From positions 62,001-126,000 of the forward strand of contig JADGEJ010000003.1 in NCBI GenBank assembly GCA_016744435.1: 64,000 nt of DNA. The letters run 5' to 3'. This document shows, piece after piece, positions 1-8,825 of this stretch (position 1 is the first letter of the stretch; every line of letters starts with the position of its first letter). Both the position numbers and the translations under genes were made by a program. Origin of the DNA: Lentibacter sp. (GTDB lineage Bacteria; Pseudomonadota; Alphaproteobacteria; Rhodobacterales; Rhodobacteraceae). The notes under the pieces are model-generated. The model saw only the letters and a program-made list of their open reading frames with translations. It was not told where the DNA came from and searched no databases.

Positions 1-148
1 TTAAGCGGCGAGCGTTTCCGAAAAGAAACGCCACTGCGGCATCCCGCCGCAAGCGCAGCTGTAAATGTCGGAAATGCGCGCCTTTTGGGGCTGGTAAGGT
101 CGTAGACCCTAGGGGGAGACAGCCGGACCAAGGGAGGGAATCCGCACC
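1..148 (+). promoter_or_regulatory. Leader region upstream of fhs
   Basis: No gene is visible in these 148 bases. A short hairpin (GCGTTTC at 12-18 pairing with GAAACGC at 25-31) may be the end of whatever lies to the left. A purine-rich ribosome binding site (AGGGAGGG, about 131-140) sits just before the ATG of fhs at 149 and supports that start. I could not place a -35/-10 pair with confidence. Confidence 0.4.
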
Positions 149-1825
149 ATGAGCTATAAATCAGACATCCAAATTGCCCGTGAAGCCAACAAGAAGCCGA
201 TCCAAGAGATTGGTGACAAGATTGGCATCTCAACCGAGCACCTCCTGCCTTACGGCCATGACAAAGCGAAGGTGAGCCAAGACTTCATCAACTCTGTGCA
301 GTCAAAGAAAAACGGCAAGCTTATCTTGGTGACTGCGATCAACCCGACGCCTGCGGGCGAGGGCAAGACGACAACGACTGTTGGCCTTGGTGACGGGCTT
401 AACGCGATCGGCAAAAACGCGATGGTTTGCATTCGCGAAGCCAGCCTTGGGCCGAACTTTGGCATGAAGGGTGGCGCGGCCGGGGGGGGCTATGCGCAGA
501 TCGTGCCGATGGAAGACATGAACCTGCACTTCACCGGCGACTTTCACGCGATCACAAGCGCGCACTCACTGTTGAGCGCGATGCTCGACAACCATGTTTA
601 CTGGGGCAATGCGCAAGAGATCGACACGCGCCGGATTACGTGGCGACGTGTTGTTGATATGAACGACCGCAGTTTGCGCCAGATTACGTCGAGCCTTGGC
701 GGCGTTTCAAACGGCTTTGCCCGCGAAGACGGGTTTGACATTACTGTGGCGTCTGAAGTCATGGCGATCCTTTGTCTGGCGAATGACTTGAAAGACCTTG
801 AGGCACGCCTTGGCAACATGATTGTGGCCTACCGCCGCGACCGCTCGCCTGTTTTCTGTCGTGATATCAAAGCAGCGGGCGCGATGACTGTTTTGCTCAA
901 AGATGCGATGCAGCCGAACCTCGTGCAGACGCTGGAAAACAACCCAGCTTTCGTGCATGGCGGTCCGTTCGCCAACATCGCCCATGGCTGTAACTCGGTT
1001 ATTGCCACCAAGACGGCGCTGAAACTGACCGACTATGTCGTCACAGAAGCGGGCTTTGGCGCGGACTTGGGTGCTGAGAAGTTCATGAACATCAAATGCC
1101 GCAAAGCGGGCCTTTCGCCCGACTGTGTTGTGCTGGTTGCGACTGTGCGCGCGATGAAGATGAATGGCGGAATGGCGAAGGCCGACCTTGGGCAAGAAAG
1201 CGTTGAGGCTGTGCAAGCGGGCTGTTCCAACCTTGGCCGCCATATCGGCAACCTCAAGTCTTTCGGTGTTCCCGTTGTTGTGGCGATCAACCACTTTGTC
1301 ACGGACACCGACGCCGAAGTGCAGGCCGTGAAAGACTTCGTGAAAACGGAAGGTGCCGAGGCGATTGTAAGCCAGCACTGGGAGTTTGGCTCTAAAGGCT
1401 CAGAAGCGCTTGCCAAGCGCGTTGCCGAGATTGCCGACAGCGGCGTGAGCCAGTTTGCGCCGCTCTACCCCGACGACCTTGGCTTGTTTGAGAAGATCGA
1501 ACGGGTTGCGAAGGGCATCTACCGTGCTGATGAGGTGATTGCCGACAAGAAAATCCGTGATCAGCTTAGACTTTGGGAAGAGCAGGGCTATGGCAACCTG
1601 CCCGTGTGTATGGCGAAAACACAGTATAGCTTCTCGACTGACCCAACACAGCGCGGCGCTCCTACGGGCCACTCTGTGCCAGTGCGTGAAGTGCGGCTTT
1701 CAGCGGGTGCGGGCTTTGTCGTGGTTGTCTGCGGTGAGATCATGACGATGCCGGGCTTGCCACGTGTGCCAGCGGCGGAAAGTATTCATCTGAATGACGC
1801 GGGCGAGATCGAAGGCTTGTTCTAA
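149..1825 (+). CDS. fhs: Formate--tetrahydrofolate ligase
   Basis: ATP-dependent ligation of formate to tetrahydrofolate, giving 10-formyl-THF in the cytoplasm. The 558 residues are the normal length of the family. The nucleotide-binding loop TPAGEGKTT lies at about residues 67-75, and glycine-rich stretches such as [13 protein letters not shown] and the C-terminal [10 protein letters not shown] are typical. It is followed by folD on the same strand, so the pair interconverts formate, 10-formyl-, methenyl- and methylene-THF. In Rhodobacterales this module handles one-carbon units from methylated compounds and glycine; that use here is inference. The start is the ATG preceded by a strong AGGGAGGG. 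Confidence 0.97.
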   Translation: MSYKSDIQIAREANKKPIQEIGDKIGISTEHLLPYGHDKAKVSQDFINSVQSKKNGKLILVTAINPTPAGEGKTTTTVGLGDGLNAIGKNAMVCIREASLGPNFGMKGGAAGGGYAQIVPMEDMNLHFTGDFHAITSAHSLLSAMLDNHVYWGNAQEIDTRRITWRRVVDMNDRSLRQITSSLGGVSNGFAREDGFDITVASEVMAILCLANDLKDLEARLGNMIVAYRRDRSPVFCRDIKAAGAMTVLLKDAMQPNLVQTLENNPAFVHGGPFANIAHGCNSVIATKTALKLTDYVVTEAGFGADLGAEKFMNIKCRKAGLSPDCVVLVATVRAMKMNGGMAKADLGQESVEAVQAGCSNLGRHIGNLKSFGVPVVVAINHFVTDTDAEVQAVKDFVKTEGAEAIVSQHWEFGSKGSEALAKRVAEIADSGVSQFAPLYPDDLGLFEKIERVAKGIYRADEVIADKKIRDQLRLWEEQGYGNLPVCMAKTQYSFSTDPTQRGAPTGHSVPVREVRLSAGAGFVVVVCGEIMTMPGLPRVPAAESIHLNDAGEIEGLF

Positions 1826-1834
1826 GAGAGAGGT

Positions 1835-1871
1835 CCGTGGCAAAAGGGGCATCGAACCCCTTTTGCCACGG
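1835..1871 (+). terminator. Perfect 15-bp hairpin after fhs
   Basis: CCGTGGCAAAAGGGG at 1835-1849 pairs perfectly with 1857-1871 around a 7-nt loop, starting 9 nt after the fhs stop. There is no U-tract, so it may be a processing or stabilising stem rather than an intrinsic terminator. A second palindrome (GTCGGCC/GGCCGAC, about 1904-1919) follows before folD. Confidence 0.6.
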
Positions 1872-1934
1872 TCGCCTCCGAAGAGGCTCCGGCCTCACCA
1901 ACGTCGGCCGGGCCGACTGACGGCAAAGGGACAA

Positions 1935-1955
1935 GGATATTTGTAGAAAGAAAAA
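1935..1955 (+). repeat. AT-rich motif GGATATTT...GAAAGAAAAA, copy 1
   Basis: A 21-base motif ending 9 bases before the folD start codon. A second copy with only two differences lies at 59275-59295 directly downstream of the oxidoreductase gene that ends at 59296. Both copies follow a run of hairpins. The purine-rich tail (AAAGAGGG at 1953-1960) also serves as the folD ribosome binding site. Confidence 0.5.
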
Positions 1956-1964
1956 GAGGGTCTT

Positions 1965-2864
1965 ATGAGCGCGACTTTGATTGACGGAAAAGCCTTTGCG
2001 GGCACAGTGCGCGAGAAGGTTGCAGGGCATGTGACGCGGCTTAAGGACGAGCACGGCATCACACCGGGCTTGGCTGTTGTTTTGGTGGGCGAAGACCCTG
2101 CCAGCGAAGTTTATGTTGCTGCGAAGCACAAGCAGACTGTCGAGGTTGGCATGGCCTCCTTTGAGCACAAGTTGCCGGCGGATGTGTCGGAGGCTGATCT
2201 TTTTGCGCTTATCGACCAATTAAATGCTGACCCTGCGGTGCATGGCATTTTGTGCCAGTTTCCGGTGCCTGACCATCTGGATGAGCGCTCGGTCGTGGCG
2301 CGGATTGATCCGGCCAAGGACGTGGATGGCCTTAGCGTTGTTAACGCTGGGCTGCTGGCCAGTGGAGAGGTGGGGCTGGTGTCTTGCACGCCGCTGGGCT
2401 GTTTGATGTTGCTACGCGATCGGCTGGGTGATTTGTCGGGGCTTGAGGCTGTGGTGATTGGCCGTTCTAACCTTTTTGGCAAGCCCATGGGCCAGTTGTT
2501 GCTACGTGAAAGCTGCACCGTGACCATCGCCCATTCGCGCACCAAGGACTTGGCCGAGGTATGCCGTCGCGCCGATATTTTGGTGGCTGCCGTGGGCCGC
2601 GCTGAAATGGTCAAGGCTGACTGGGTCAAGCCGGGGTCCACTGTGATAGATGTGGGCATCACCCGCGTGCCACACCCCGAAAAGCCGGGTAAAACCAAGC
2701 TTCTGGGCGATGTGGATTTTGCTGCTGTAACGGAAGTTGCGGGTGCCATCACGCCTGTGCCGGGAGGCGTCGGGCCGATGACGATCGCTTGTTTGCTGGC
2801 CAATACTGTCACCGCCTGCTGCCGCGCTAACGGGCTTGCGGAGCCTGTAGGGCTGACGGCTTAG
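1965..2864 (+). CDS. folD: Bifunctional methylenetetrahydrofolate dehydrogenase / methenyltetrahydrofolate cyclohydrolase
   Basis: Catalyses the NADP-dependent oxidation of 5,10-methylene-THF and hydrolysis of methenyl-THF to 10-formyl-THF. The protein has the normal length (299 aa). The catalytic YVAAKHK motif is at residues 50-56 (Tyr50, Lys54/56), the Rossmann segment [18 protein letters not shown] is mid-protein, and the signature [19 protein letters not shown] is near the C-terminus. It lies 139 bp downstream of fhs, separated by hairpins, so it may be co-transcribed with partial termination. Its 3' end meets the convergent pdeM-like gene with one base between stop codons. Confidence 0.97.
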   Translation: MSATLIDGKAFAGTVREKVAGHVTRLKDEHGITPGLAVVLVGEDPASEVYVAAKHKQTVEVGMASFEHKLPADVSEADLFALIDQLNADPAVHGILCQFPVPDHLDERSVVARIDPAKDVDGLSVVNAGLLASGEVGLVSCTPLGCLMLLRDRLGDLSGLEAVVIGRSNLFGKPMGQLLLRESCTVTIAHSRTKDLAEVCRRADILVAAVGRAEMVKADWVKPGSTVIDVGITRVPHPEKPGKTKLLGDVDFAAVTEVAGAITPVPGGVGPMTIACLLANTVTACCRANGLAEPVGLTA

Positions 2865-2865
2865 G

Positions 2866-3504
2866 CTAGCGCGGCATCGGCATAGCACTCGGGTTTGGCC
2901 CTGTGAGAATGGCGACTGCCTCAGGGCGCATGAGCTTTGCGAGAACGTCTTCATTGTTACGCAAACCGCCTGCGTAAACGCCGAATGCAGGCATGACCAA
3001 CCTGTCACTGTCATAAAGAAAACAGGGGCGCGTGAGTGTGCGTTTGGGCGTTTGAGCGGCGGCTTTGGGGTGATAGTGCCCCGAAACCTCGCCGAACTGA
3101 GCTGTATCAGCGACATGGCAGAACGTCAGCGGCGAAAGTGGTAGCGAGGCGAGGTGTGCTCCGCCAAGGTCAACCGGCCCAGAGCTATGGCTGCCCTCAA
3201 TCCAGACCCAGCGGCGACCTGCCTGCATCCGTGCGATCCAGAGTTTTTCGCTGTCCTGCAATGAGGTGGCGGCAGTGGCACCGTCAAAACTGTCCCCCAA
3301 GCAAATCACAGTCTTTGCGCCCGTTGATTCAAGCTCGCTGTCGAGCCGCTCAAGCGTATCGTTGGTTTGGTTGGGGGTTTCGTCATGATGCGTGCCGAAG
3401 TGTAAATCCGAAACGCAGAGCAGGTTCTGCTCGGGCCAATACAAGGCTCCCGAGGCACGGGCGACAAGCGCTACTCCTGCAAGTGTGAAACCGTAACCAG
3501 ACAT
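2866..3504 (-). CDS. PdeM-like metallophosphoesterase with altered metal-binding motif
   Basis: Related to PdeM, the calcineurin-like phosphoesterase annotated as a ligase-associated DNA damage response endonuclease. Motifs in order are DLHFG (about 32-36), GDSFD (about 69-73), GSHSS (about 103-107) and GHYHPK (about 141-146), with the conserved C-terminal MPAFG and MRPEA segments. The third motif normally reads GNHDP; here Asn is Ser and Asp is Ser (AGC CAT AGC in the DNA), which removes a usual metal-site Asn. The protein may be inactive or have changed activity. None of the ligase, helicase or exonuclease partners is nearby. Confidence 0.75.
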   Translation of the reverse strand: MSGYGFTLAGVALVARASGALYWPEQNLLCVSDLHFGTHHDETPNQTNDTLERLDSELESTGAKTVICLGDSFDGATAATSLQDSEKLWIARMQAGRRWVWIEGSHSSGPVDLGGAHLASLPLSPLTFCHVADTAQFGEVSGHYHPKAAAQTPKRTLTRPCFLYDSDRLVMPAFGVYAGGLRNNEDVLAKLMRPEAVAILTGPNPSAMPMPR

Positions 3505-3546
3505 AAACCATGGGTGACGTAGCGCGCATCGTTTGGCAAGGGGCTG

Positions 3547-3589
3547 CGGAAAATTCGAATTTTCCGGCTAATTTTCTTCGAAGAAAATT
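3547..3589. repeat. Two consecutive perfect 20-bp palindromes
   Basis: CGGAAAATTCGAATTTTCCG (3547-3566) and AATTTTCTTCGAAGAAAATT (3570-3589) lie three bases apart, both centred on TTCGAA, right after the stop of the small membrane protein gene at 3595 on the minus strand. They probably act as a transcription stop or mRNA 3' end, or are copies of an interspersed palindromic repeat. Confidence 0.6.
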
Positions 3590-3594
3590 GCCCG

Positions 3595-3897
3595 TTACGC
3601 GAGGAGTTTGCGAACACCACGAACCAGTAGGTGTGTTATGAGGATCGGCCAGAAGATCAGCGCGCTGACACCGCCAGCCAGCCAGAACAAGCCAGTGACT
3701 ATCCAAAACATCAGAGAATTCAACCCATCCCCGCCAGCTGTTCCTGTTAGCTCGCTGATGACGCCGTCATGGCTGCCTGTCATGTAGATGCCTAGAACAT
3801 AAGCGACCAGCAAGACCAACAGAGAGCCAAGTGCCTGTTCCGCGCCGAAGAAGAAAGAACGCTTCCGTTTCGGGGCGGGCCGGAGATGGTGGAGCAC
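3595..3897 (-). CDS. Small membrane protein, unknown function
   Basis: About 100 residues from a GTG start that overlaps the TAG stop of the upstream AAA ATPase gene by one base (TAGTG), which implies translational coupling. A basic N-terminus (PKRKR) precedes two hydrophobic segments at about residues 22-40 and 60-90, followed by a short basic tail. An upstream in-frame start would add 14 residues inside the ATPase gene but is less likely. I do not recognise the family. The coupling suggests it works with the ATPase, perhaps at the membrane. Confidence 0.65.
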   Translation of the reverse strand: MLHHLRPAPKRKRSFFFGAEQALGSLLVLLVAYVLGIYMTGSHDGVISELTGTAGGDGLNSLMFWIVTGLFWLAGGVSALIFWPILITHLLVRGVRKLLA

Positions 3898-5204
3898 TAA
3901 TTCACAATCTCTTCTTCTTTGACGAACATGTTGGCCCATGCGCGCTCGATGAGATCGGGTGACATTTTGTAAGGAATGCCCTCAAAGTCACAGATCGCGC
4001 GCATCTGGTCGATCAGGAAGACTGGCTGATAGTTGGCGTAGACATTGTTGATCGTTGGGTATTTGACCTTGAGCAAATGTATCAGCGCGGCTTCGTCAAG
4101 TTGCATGCCCTTGGCGCGCGCGACGAGGGCGAAGATTTTGAGGAAGTCTTCTTGGTTTGGCCCGTCGATCTTGATTTTGAAGAAGATACGGCGCAGGGCG
4201 GCTTGGTCAAATATCTTGTTGGGGTGGAAGTTGGTCGAGAAGATAACCAGCGTATCAAACGGCACTTCAAACTTCTCGCCTGATTGCAGCGCCAAGATGT
4301 CTTTGCTCTCTTCCAGCGGAACGATCCAGCGGTTGATCAGGGATTGGGGCGGCTCTGACTGGCGGCCCAAATCGTCGACGATAAAGATGCCGCCTGTCGA
4401 CTTGAGCTGCAGCGGCGCTTGGTAGGTGCGCGCTGTCGGGTTGTAGACCAGATCAAGCATGTCGAGCGTCAGCTCACCACCGGTGATAACTGTCGGGCGG
4501 TCGCATTTGACATAGCGCGTATCGAAGGTTTTGCGACGGCGCAGTGCGTTTGGGTCTTCGGCTTCTTCCTCGACGGATGTGTGAACGATCGGGTCATAAA
4601 CGGTGATCACCTGACCAGCATACTCGATGGCGCGTGGCACATAGACTTTGTCACCCATCGCGTCGCGAATGCCGTTCGAGATTGAGGATTTGCCGTTGCC
4701 GGGCGGGCCGTACATCAGGATAGAGCGGCCTGCCGACACGGCTGGGCCGAGGTGGCCGAGAAGCTCGTCAGGCAACACAAGGTGGCCCATAGCGCCAGTG
4801 AGTTGCTCGCGCGAAACCTGAATGTTGCGGATTGACTGGCGCTTCACTTGTTCGCGGTAAACGTCAAGCGGCACGGGCATCGCGCCGAAGTATTCAGACT
4901 GCGAAAGCGCGTCGAGCGTGCGTGACTTGCCACCATCGGTAAGCTGGTAGCCCATCTCGCCGCCAGAGTTGGCATTGAGCGTGCCTGTGGCTTCCAGCAG
5001 CTTTTGCTCGCGCGCCATGTCTATCAGCTCTTGGGTGATAGGGCGGGGCAGGCAAACCGCAACGGCGATCTCGCCAACTTCCGTCAGGTTTTTGCGAAAC
5101 ATGGTCTTCAGCACAATGTCACGCATCATGACAATCGGAAGCTTCATTTGCTCAAGTGTTTTAGGTGGGGGCGGAGCCATTACGGCTGTGGGTTGCATGT
5201 TCAT
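3897..5204 (-). CDS. AAA-type ATPase, unknown role, next to the Tad locus
   Basis: A 435-residue cytoplasmic ATPase. Walker A is GPPGNGKSS at about 166-174 and Walker B is GGIFIVDDLG at about 271-280, followed by an arginine-rich sensor region (ALRRIFFKIKID). The proline-rich N-terminus (APPPPKTLEQ) leads into a helical domain. The ATG at 5204 is preferred because GAGG lies 6 nt upstream (about 5211-5214). It is translationally coupled to the small membrane protein downstream. It belongs to the MoxR-like/AAA class by appearance, but I cannot assign a substrate; proximity to Tad genes hints at a role in envelope assembly without proving it. Confidence 0.75.
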   Translation of the reverse strand: MNMQPTAVMAPPPPKTLEQMKLPIVMMRDIVLKTMFRKNLTEVGEIAVAVCLPRPITQELIDMAREQKLLEATGTLNANSGGEMGYQLTDGGKSRTLDALSQSEYFGAMPVPLDVYREQVKRQSIRNIQVSREQLTGAMGHLVLPDELLGHLGPAVSAGRSILMYGPPGNGKSSISNGIRDAMGDKVYVPRAIEYAGQVITVYDPIVHTSVEEEAEDPNALRRRKTFDTRYVKCDRPTVITGGELTLDMLDLVYNPTARTYQAPLQLKSTGGIFIVDDLGRQSEPPQSLINRWIVPLEESKDILALQSGEKFEVPFDTLVIFSTNFHPNKIFDQAALRRIFFKIKIDGPNQEDFLKIFALVARAKGMQLDEAALIHLLKVKYPTINNVYANYQPVFLIDQMRAICDFEGIPYKMSPDLIERAWANMFVKEEEIVN

Positions 5205-5341
5205 TATCTGCCTCGACTGCTCTTTTGAAAGGGCCTGATTTTTTGAGTTAACTTTACCCTCAACTGGGCAACCAACCCAAACAAAATCCTCGCAAACCGC
5301 AGTATGGCCCCATAAAGTGCAGAAAAAATGAAGAGGTTGTG

Positions 5342-6862
5342 ATGCAGTCAGCACAGCGAGGCCGTGTTTTTGCCATTCTGCTTGGGGTATTGGCCGTTTT
5401 GGCCGTGCTGGCCGGGCTGCGTGGCGGGTTTGATTTTGCCAAACACGAGACAGATATGTTGCACCTGGTCGATATCGTTTTGCGGCTAGAAGCGGGCGAA
5501 CGTATTCACCAAGACTTCATGACGCCGCTGGGCTTGTGGAGCGTGGCGCCGTTTGCCGCTCTCAAAAGCGCGGGGCTAGGCCTTGGGGCGGCGCTCAAAT
5601 GGGGCCAGATCGCCGTGGCGGCGGCACTGTTAGTGCCTGCTTGGTATGTCGCGGTGAGCCGGATGAAGACGCCTGCACTTGCTGTTGCCTTCGGCGCATC
5701 GGTGCTGCTGCTCGCGGCGGGGCTGGTTTATGGCGGAGTTGATGCGAAGCTTTCGCTTTCGATGCACTATAACCGCTGGGCTTGGGCGATAGTTTTCTTG
5801 CCGTTGGCGCTTGTGGCCTTGCCTGCGCAGAAGCAGGTTTTCTGGGCTGAGGCGCTGATTATTGGCGGCGCAATGGCGGCCCTGACGCTGGTGAAGGCGA
5901 CGTATTTTGTAGCCTTCGCACCCGCCGTCATAGTGGGCTTATTGCTTCGTAAGCAAGCTAGGCTTCTGGCTGTCTCGGTGTTGGCTGGCGTCGCTATATT
6001 GGCGGCTCAAACTCTGGTTTCAGGCATGGCGTTCTGGCAGGCTTATGTTGCTGACCTGCTCGCAGTTGCTGCGTCAGATGTGCGCCCGCAACCGGGCAAA
6101 AGCTGGGCTCAGGTCATGCTGTCGCCGGCCTATGCCGCGGGGACAATTCTGGCTGTGGGAAGCGTGCTTTGGCTGCGCTCCAAGCTGAAAGGCGAGCCCG
6201 CTGGTTTGGTGCTGGCGCTCATCTTGCCGGGTGCGATTTACGTGAGTTATCAAAACTACGGAAATGACCCATTTTGGCTGATCTTATGGGGCTTGGTGCT
6301 TTTGGCGCTTGCTGTTGAGACAGGCCTGCGTGCCTTGCCGCTCTGGGGGGGCATCACGCTGGCCTTGATTGCGCCTGTGGTGATCAACGTGGGCTTTAGC
6401 CCGGTGCGCCACCTCATGCAGCCGAGCGCGGCGTTCTCGCCAGTCTTGCCTGATCATGCTGATCTGCGAGGCGTTACCGCGCGGTTTGGCACCCCCTCAG
6501 GCACTTGGCCGCTCGGCGAGACAGACGCGAGTTGCAAGCTTTCCAGCGGTGCCGTGGGCTACATGCGCAGGATGGCCGAAACCCTTGCTGCACAGGGTTT
6601 TGCGGGCGAGCGCGTCTATGCGGCGGGGCTGTTTAACAGCTTCTGGCTGTTCGCTGATTTTGAGCCGCTCAAGGGCGGCGCGCCGTGGTATTATGGCGGC
6701 TTGCCGGGGATCGAGGACGCAACCCTCTTTGTGCTGCCGGAATGCAGCCTGAAACCCGAGTTTAAAGAGCTGGTGATGCGCGAAATCACGGCGCGTGGCA
6801 TTGCGCTTGAGCCGGTGTTTCAGGATGAGACGATGGCTGTCTTCCGCCCTCAGCTGCCGTAA
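5342..6862 (+). CDS. Polytopic membrane protein resembling GT-C glycosyltransferases
   Basis: A 506-residue protein with about ten to twelve hydrophobic segments and a soluble C-terminal domain (about 370-506). After the first membrane span comes an acidic loop, HETDM at 35-39, then DFMTPLG at 58-64. This resembles the first extracytoplasmic loop of GT-C enzymes that use lipid-phosphate sugars (a D/E pair followed by DF..P.G). The ATG at 5342 follows AAGAGG by five bases; a GTG one codon earlier is an alternative. Its 3' end overlaps the convergent cpaA by 13 bp. The family call is inference from topology and loop pattern. Confidence 0.5.
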   Translation: MQSAQRGRVFAILLGVLAVLAVLAGLRGGFDFAKHETDMLHLVDIVLRLEAGERIHQDFMTPLGLWSVAPFAALKSAGLGLGAALKWGQIAVAAALLVPAWYVAVSRMKTPALAVAFGASVLLLAAGLVYGGVDAKLSLSMHYNRWAWAIVFLPLALVALPAQKQVFWAEALIIGGAMAALTLVKATYFVAFAPAVIVGLLLRKQARLLAVSVLAGVAILAAQTLVSGMAFWQAYVADLLAVAASDVRPQPGKSWAQVMLSPAYAAGTILAVGSVLWLRSKLKGEPAGLVLALILPGAIYVSYQNYGNDPFWLILWGLVLLALAVETGLRALPLWGGITLALIAPVVINVGFSPVRHLMQPSAAFSPVLPDHADLRGVTARFGTPSGTWPLGETDASCKLSSGAVGYMRRMAETLAAQGFAGERVYAAGLFNSFWLFADFEPLKGGAPWYYGGLPGIEDATLFVLPECSLKPEFKELVMREITARGIALEPVFQDETMAVFRPQLP

Positions 6863-7347
6863 ATTGCGCCGAACACAATATAGAGCGCCAGTGTCGCGCC
6901 GAGGCTCAGGCCCATGGGGAAGTCGCTGCCGACGTTCCAGCTTTTCCAGTCGGGTGCGAGTTTGCGCAGCGGTGTGTGCTTGGCCAAACGGTGGGTCACA
7001 TAGGCGGCCAACAGGTTGGCGGCATAAAGCCCGATAAGAAACCGCAGATCGCCTAAGGCGATGAAGAGTGCGGCGGCGGCGGCGAACTTTGCGTCGCCCG
7101 CGCCCATAGCGCCCGCGGCGTTGAGCACGATGCCGACAAGCAGCACGATCACAAGGTGTGACAATCGCCAGAGATATTGATCCCATGGCATGACAAACAA
7201 GCCAAGCAGCACGAACACAACAGCGAGGGCTATCACGGCTTTGTTGGGGATTTTCATAGCGCGCAGATCTGACCACGCGACCCAGATGCAGATCGGTAGA
7301 ATAAAGGGCAGAAAAAGGCGCGCCGCGAGGGCAGTTTGCTCCATCAT
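6850..7347 (-). CDS. cpaA: Prepilin peptidase of the Tad system (A24 family)
   Basis: A membrane aspartyl protease that cleaves the leader of Flp prepilins. At 165 residues it is a short, methylase-less TadV/CpaA type. The two catalytic aspartates are visible: Asp27 in AWSDLRAMKIPN and Asp85 in GAGDAKF, with about six membrane segments. It is the last gene of the Tad block here. The start is ATG 7347, or the ATG one codon later; both follow a GGGG stretch. Its substrates are probably the three flp products at 17.1-17.9 kb. Confidence 0.93.
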   Translation of the reverse strand: MMEQTALAARLFLPFILPICIWVAWSDLRAMKIPNKAVIALAVVFVLLGLFVMPWDQYLWRLSHLVIVLLVGIVLNAAGAMGAGDAKFAAAAALFIALGDLRFLIGLYAANLLAAYVTHRLAKHTPLRKLAPDWKSWNVGSDFPMGLSLGATLALYIVFGAIYGS

Positions 7348-7360
7348 GGATGCGCCCCGA

Positions 7361-8218
7361 TCAGTTGGTTACGTTGGCTTCAAGCGCACGCAGGCTGCGC
7401 ACGGCCGCTTCAAAGTGCTGCGGATGCGTGTTGACGGCTTCGCGCAACAGGCCTTTGCCTGTTTCAACATCACCCTGTTTGATCGCTGAAAGGCCAAGCG
7501 TGTGCAAAAGCTGCGCGCGCTCTGTCTGGCTCATCGGGATGACAGGCAAGTTGTAGTTGCGCTGTGCGCCACGGGCCAAAACCATGTTGTTTTTCGCCGT
7601 AAAGAGCGCGGTGTCTTGGCGGATCGCGTCAGAGAACAGGCGCTCGGCATCTTTATAGTCGCCGCGGGTGAGCTTGGAGTAGCCCCAGTTGTTGAGCACG
7701 CCCGAGGGCCGCGTTGTGAGGCCTACGGCTGTCTCGTAAAAACTGTCGGCTTTCTTCCACTCTTTGTTGCTATCCGCGACCATCGCCTCAAGGCGGTAAC
7801 GCTTGAATGTTTCAAAGGTTGGCGGCACCCCGTCGAGGACCTTCTCGGCTTTCTTCCAGTCGCCTGCGCGAATGAGAGCATCTGCATAATCAACGCGGTC
7901 TTCGCTGTTGGTGCCTTCAAGCTTGAGGATTTTCTCGTAGACAGGCACGGCTTCAGTCGCGCGTTTGGCACGCACAAGAGAGCTGGCCAAGCCACGTTGG
8001 AGATCAATGCGATCAGGGTTTTCTGCGGTGGAGCGCTTGAAGTAGTTTACCGCTTCGTTGGGGTCAGCAACGGTGAGCATGATGTCACTCAGGTTGCTCT
8101 CGTCCACGACGTTCACATCTTTGAACGCGCGGGAAACTTCGCCGTTGCCAGCCTTCTGACAGCCCGCCAGAATGCCTACGCTCAAAACGCATAGGGGAAT
8201 AACTTTAAGATGGCGCAT
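7361..8218 (-). CDS. tadD: TPR-repeat lipoprotein, TadD type
   Basis: A 285-residue lipoprotein with lipobox LAGC (Cys20), sorted to the outer membrane. It carries repeated TPR helices from about residue 50 to 200 (for example WGYSKLTRGDYKDAERLFSDAI), and the C-terminal part includes QTERAQLLHTLGLSAIKQGD. TadD-type lipoproteins help assemble the CpaC secretin. It lies 14 bp upstream of cpaA and 33 bp downstream of a second TPR lipoprotein gene, in the same operon. Which of the two corresponds to classical TadD is uncertain. Confidence 0.85.
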   Translation of the reverse strand: MRHLKVIPLCVLSVGILAGCQKAGNGEVSRAFKDVNVVDESNLSDIMLTVADPNEAVNYFKRSTAENPDRIDLQRGLASSLVRAKRATEAVPVYEKILKLEGTNSEDRVDYADALIRAGDWKKAEKVLDGVPPTFETFKRYRLEAMVADSNKEWKKADSFYETAVGLTTRPSGVLNNWGYSKLTRGDYKDAERLFSDAIRQDTALFTAKNNMVLARGAQRNYNLPVIPMSQTERAQLLHTLGLSAIKQGDVETGKGLLREAVNTHPQHFEAAVRSLRALEANVTN

Positions 8219-8250
8219 TTTGCCTGCGTCCTTTTACTGCCTCAGCCTCA

Positions 8251-8817
8251 TTATGGTATCGATCTTATTAGGAAGTCGCTGCTTCCGCGCCGTACCAATT
8301 TGTAGTCTTGTTCTTCTACACCCTCATAATAACCCGAATTGTCAATTTTTGCGAGTGCTAAGCGAAGATTATCGCGAATTGAGTCACTTTGGCCATTATC
8401 AAGTGCGTATGCGCGCTGAAATACTTTGGAAGCTTCGGCAAATTCGCCACGTTCCATGAGCAAAACACCGAGGTTGTTCCAAGTTTCTGGTACAACGTCG
8501 TCGGTTTTGACAGCACGGCGCAAGAGGCCTTCGGCTTGCCCAAGCCGCCCGAGGCCAAGGTTGGCGGTGCCAAGAGCGCTGAGCACATCAACGGTAAGGC
8601 CCTGTTCGCCAGCAGCGCGGGTGAAATGCGTCAGCGCAAGTTCAAACTCGCCGGCCTCCATAAGGCGATGCCCGACAAGCAGCCCATCAACAGCCTCTGC
8701 GTTTTTTTTGATACCCGGCGCAAAAGGGCTGTCTTTTGACGTGCTAAGGCCGCCTGTAGAACAAGCGGCCAAAAGCGTACCAAATGCCAGAGGAATGAAG
8801 AACTGGCGAGGATGCAT
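8251..8817 (-). CDS. TPR-repeat lipoprotein, TadD type (second copy)
   Basis: A 188-residue lipoprotein with signal peptide and lipobox LAAC (Cys19). TPR-like helices run from about 45 to 160 (for example ETWNNLGVLLMERGEFAEASKVF). It lies 8 bp after tadC and before the other TPR lipoprotein. Pairs of TadD-like lipoproteins at this position are common in alphaproteobacterial Tad loci. It probably acts as a pilotin or assembly factor for the secretin; that role is inferred from position. Confidence 0.85.
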   Translation of the reverse strand: MHPRQFFIPLAFGTLLAACSTGGLSTSKDSPFAPGIKKNAEAVDGLLVGHRLMEAGEFELALTHFTRAAGEQGLTVDVLSALGTANLGLGRLGQAEGLLRRAVKTDDVVPETWNNLGVLLMERGEFAEASKVFQRAYALDNGQSDSIRDNLRLALAKIDNSGYYEGVEEQDYKLVRRGSSDFLIRSIP

Positions 8818-8825
8818 GTTTACCC

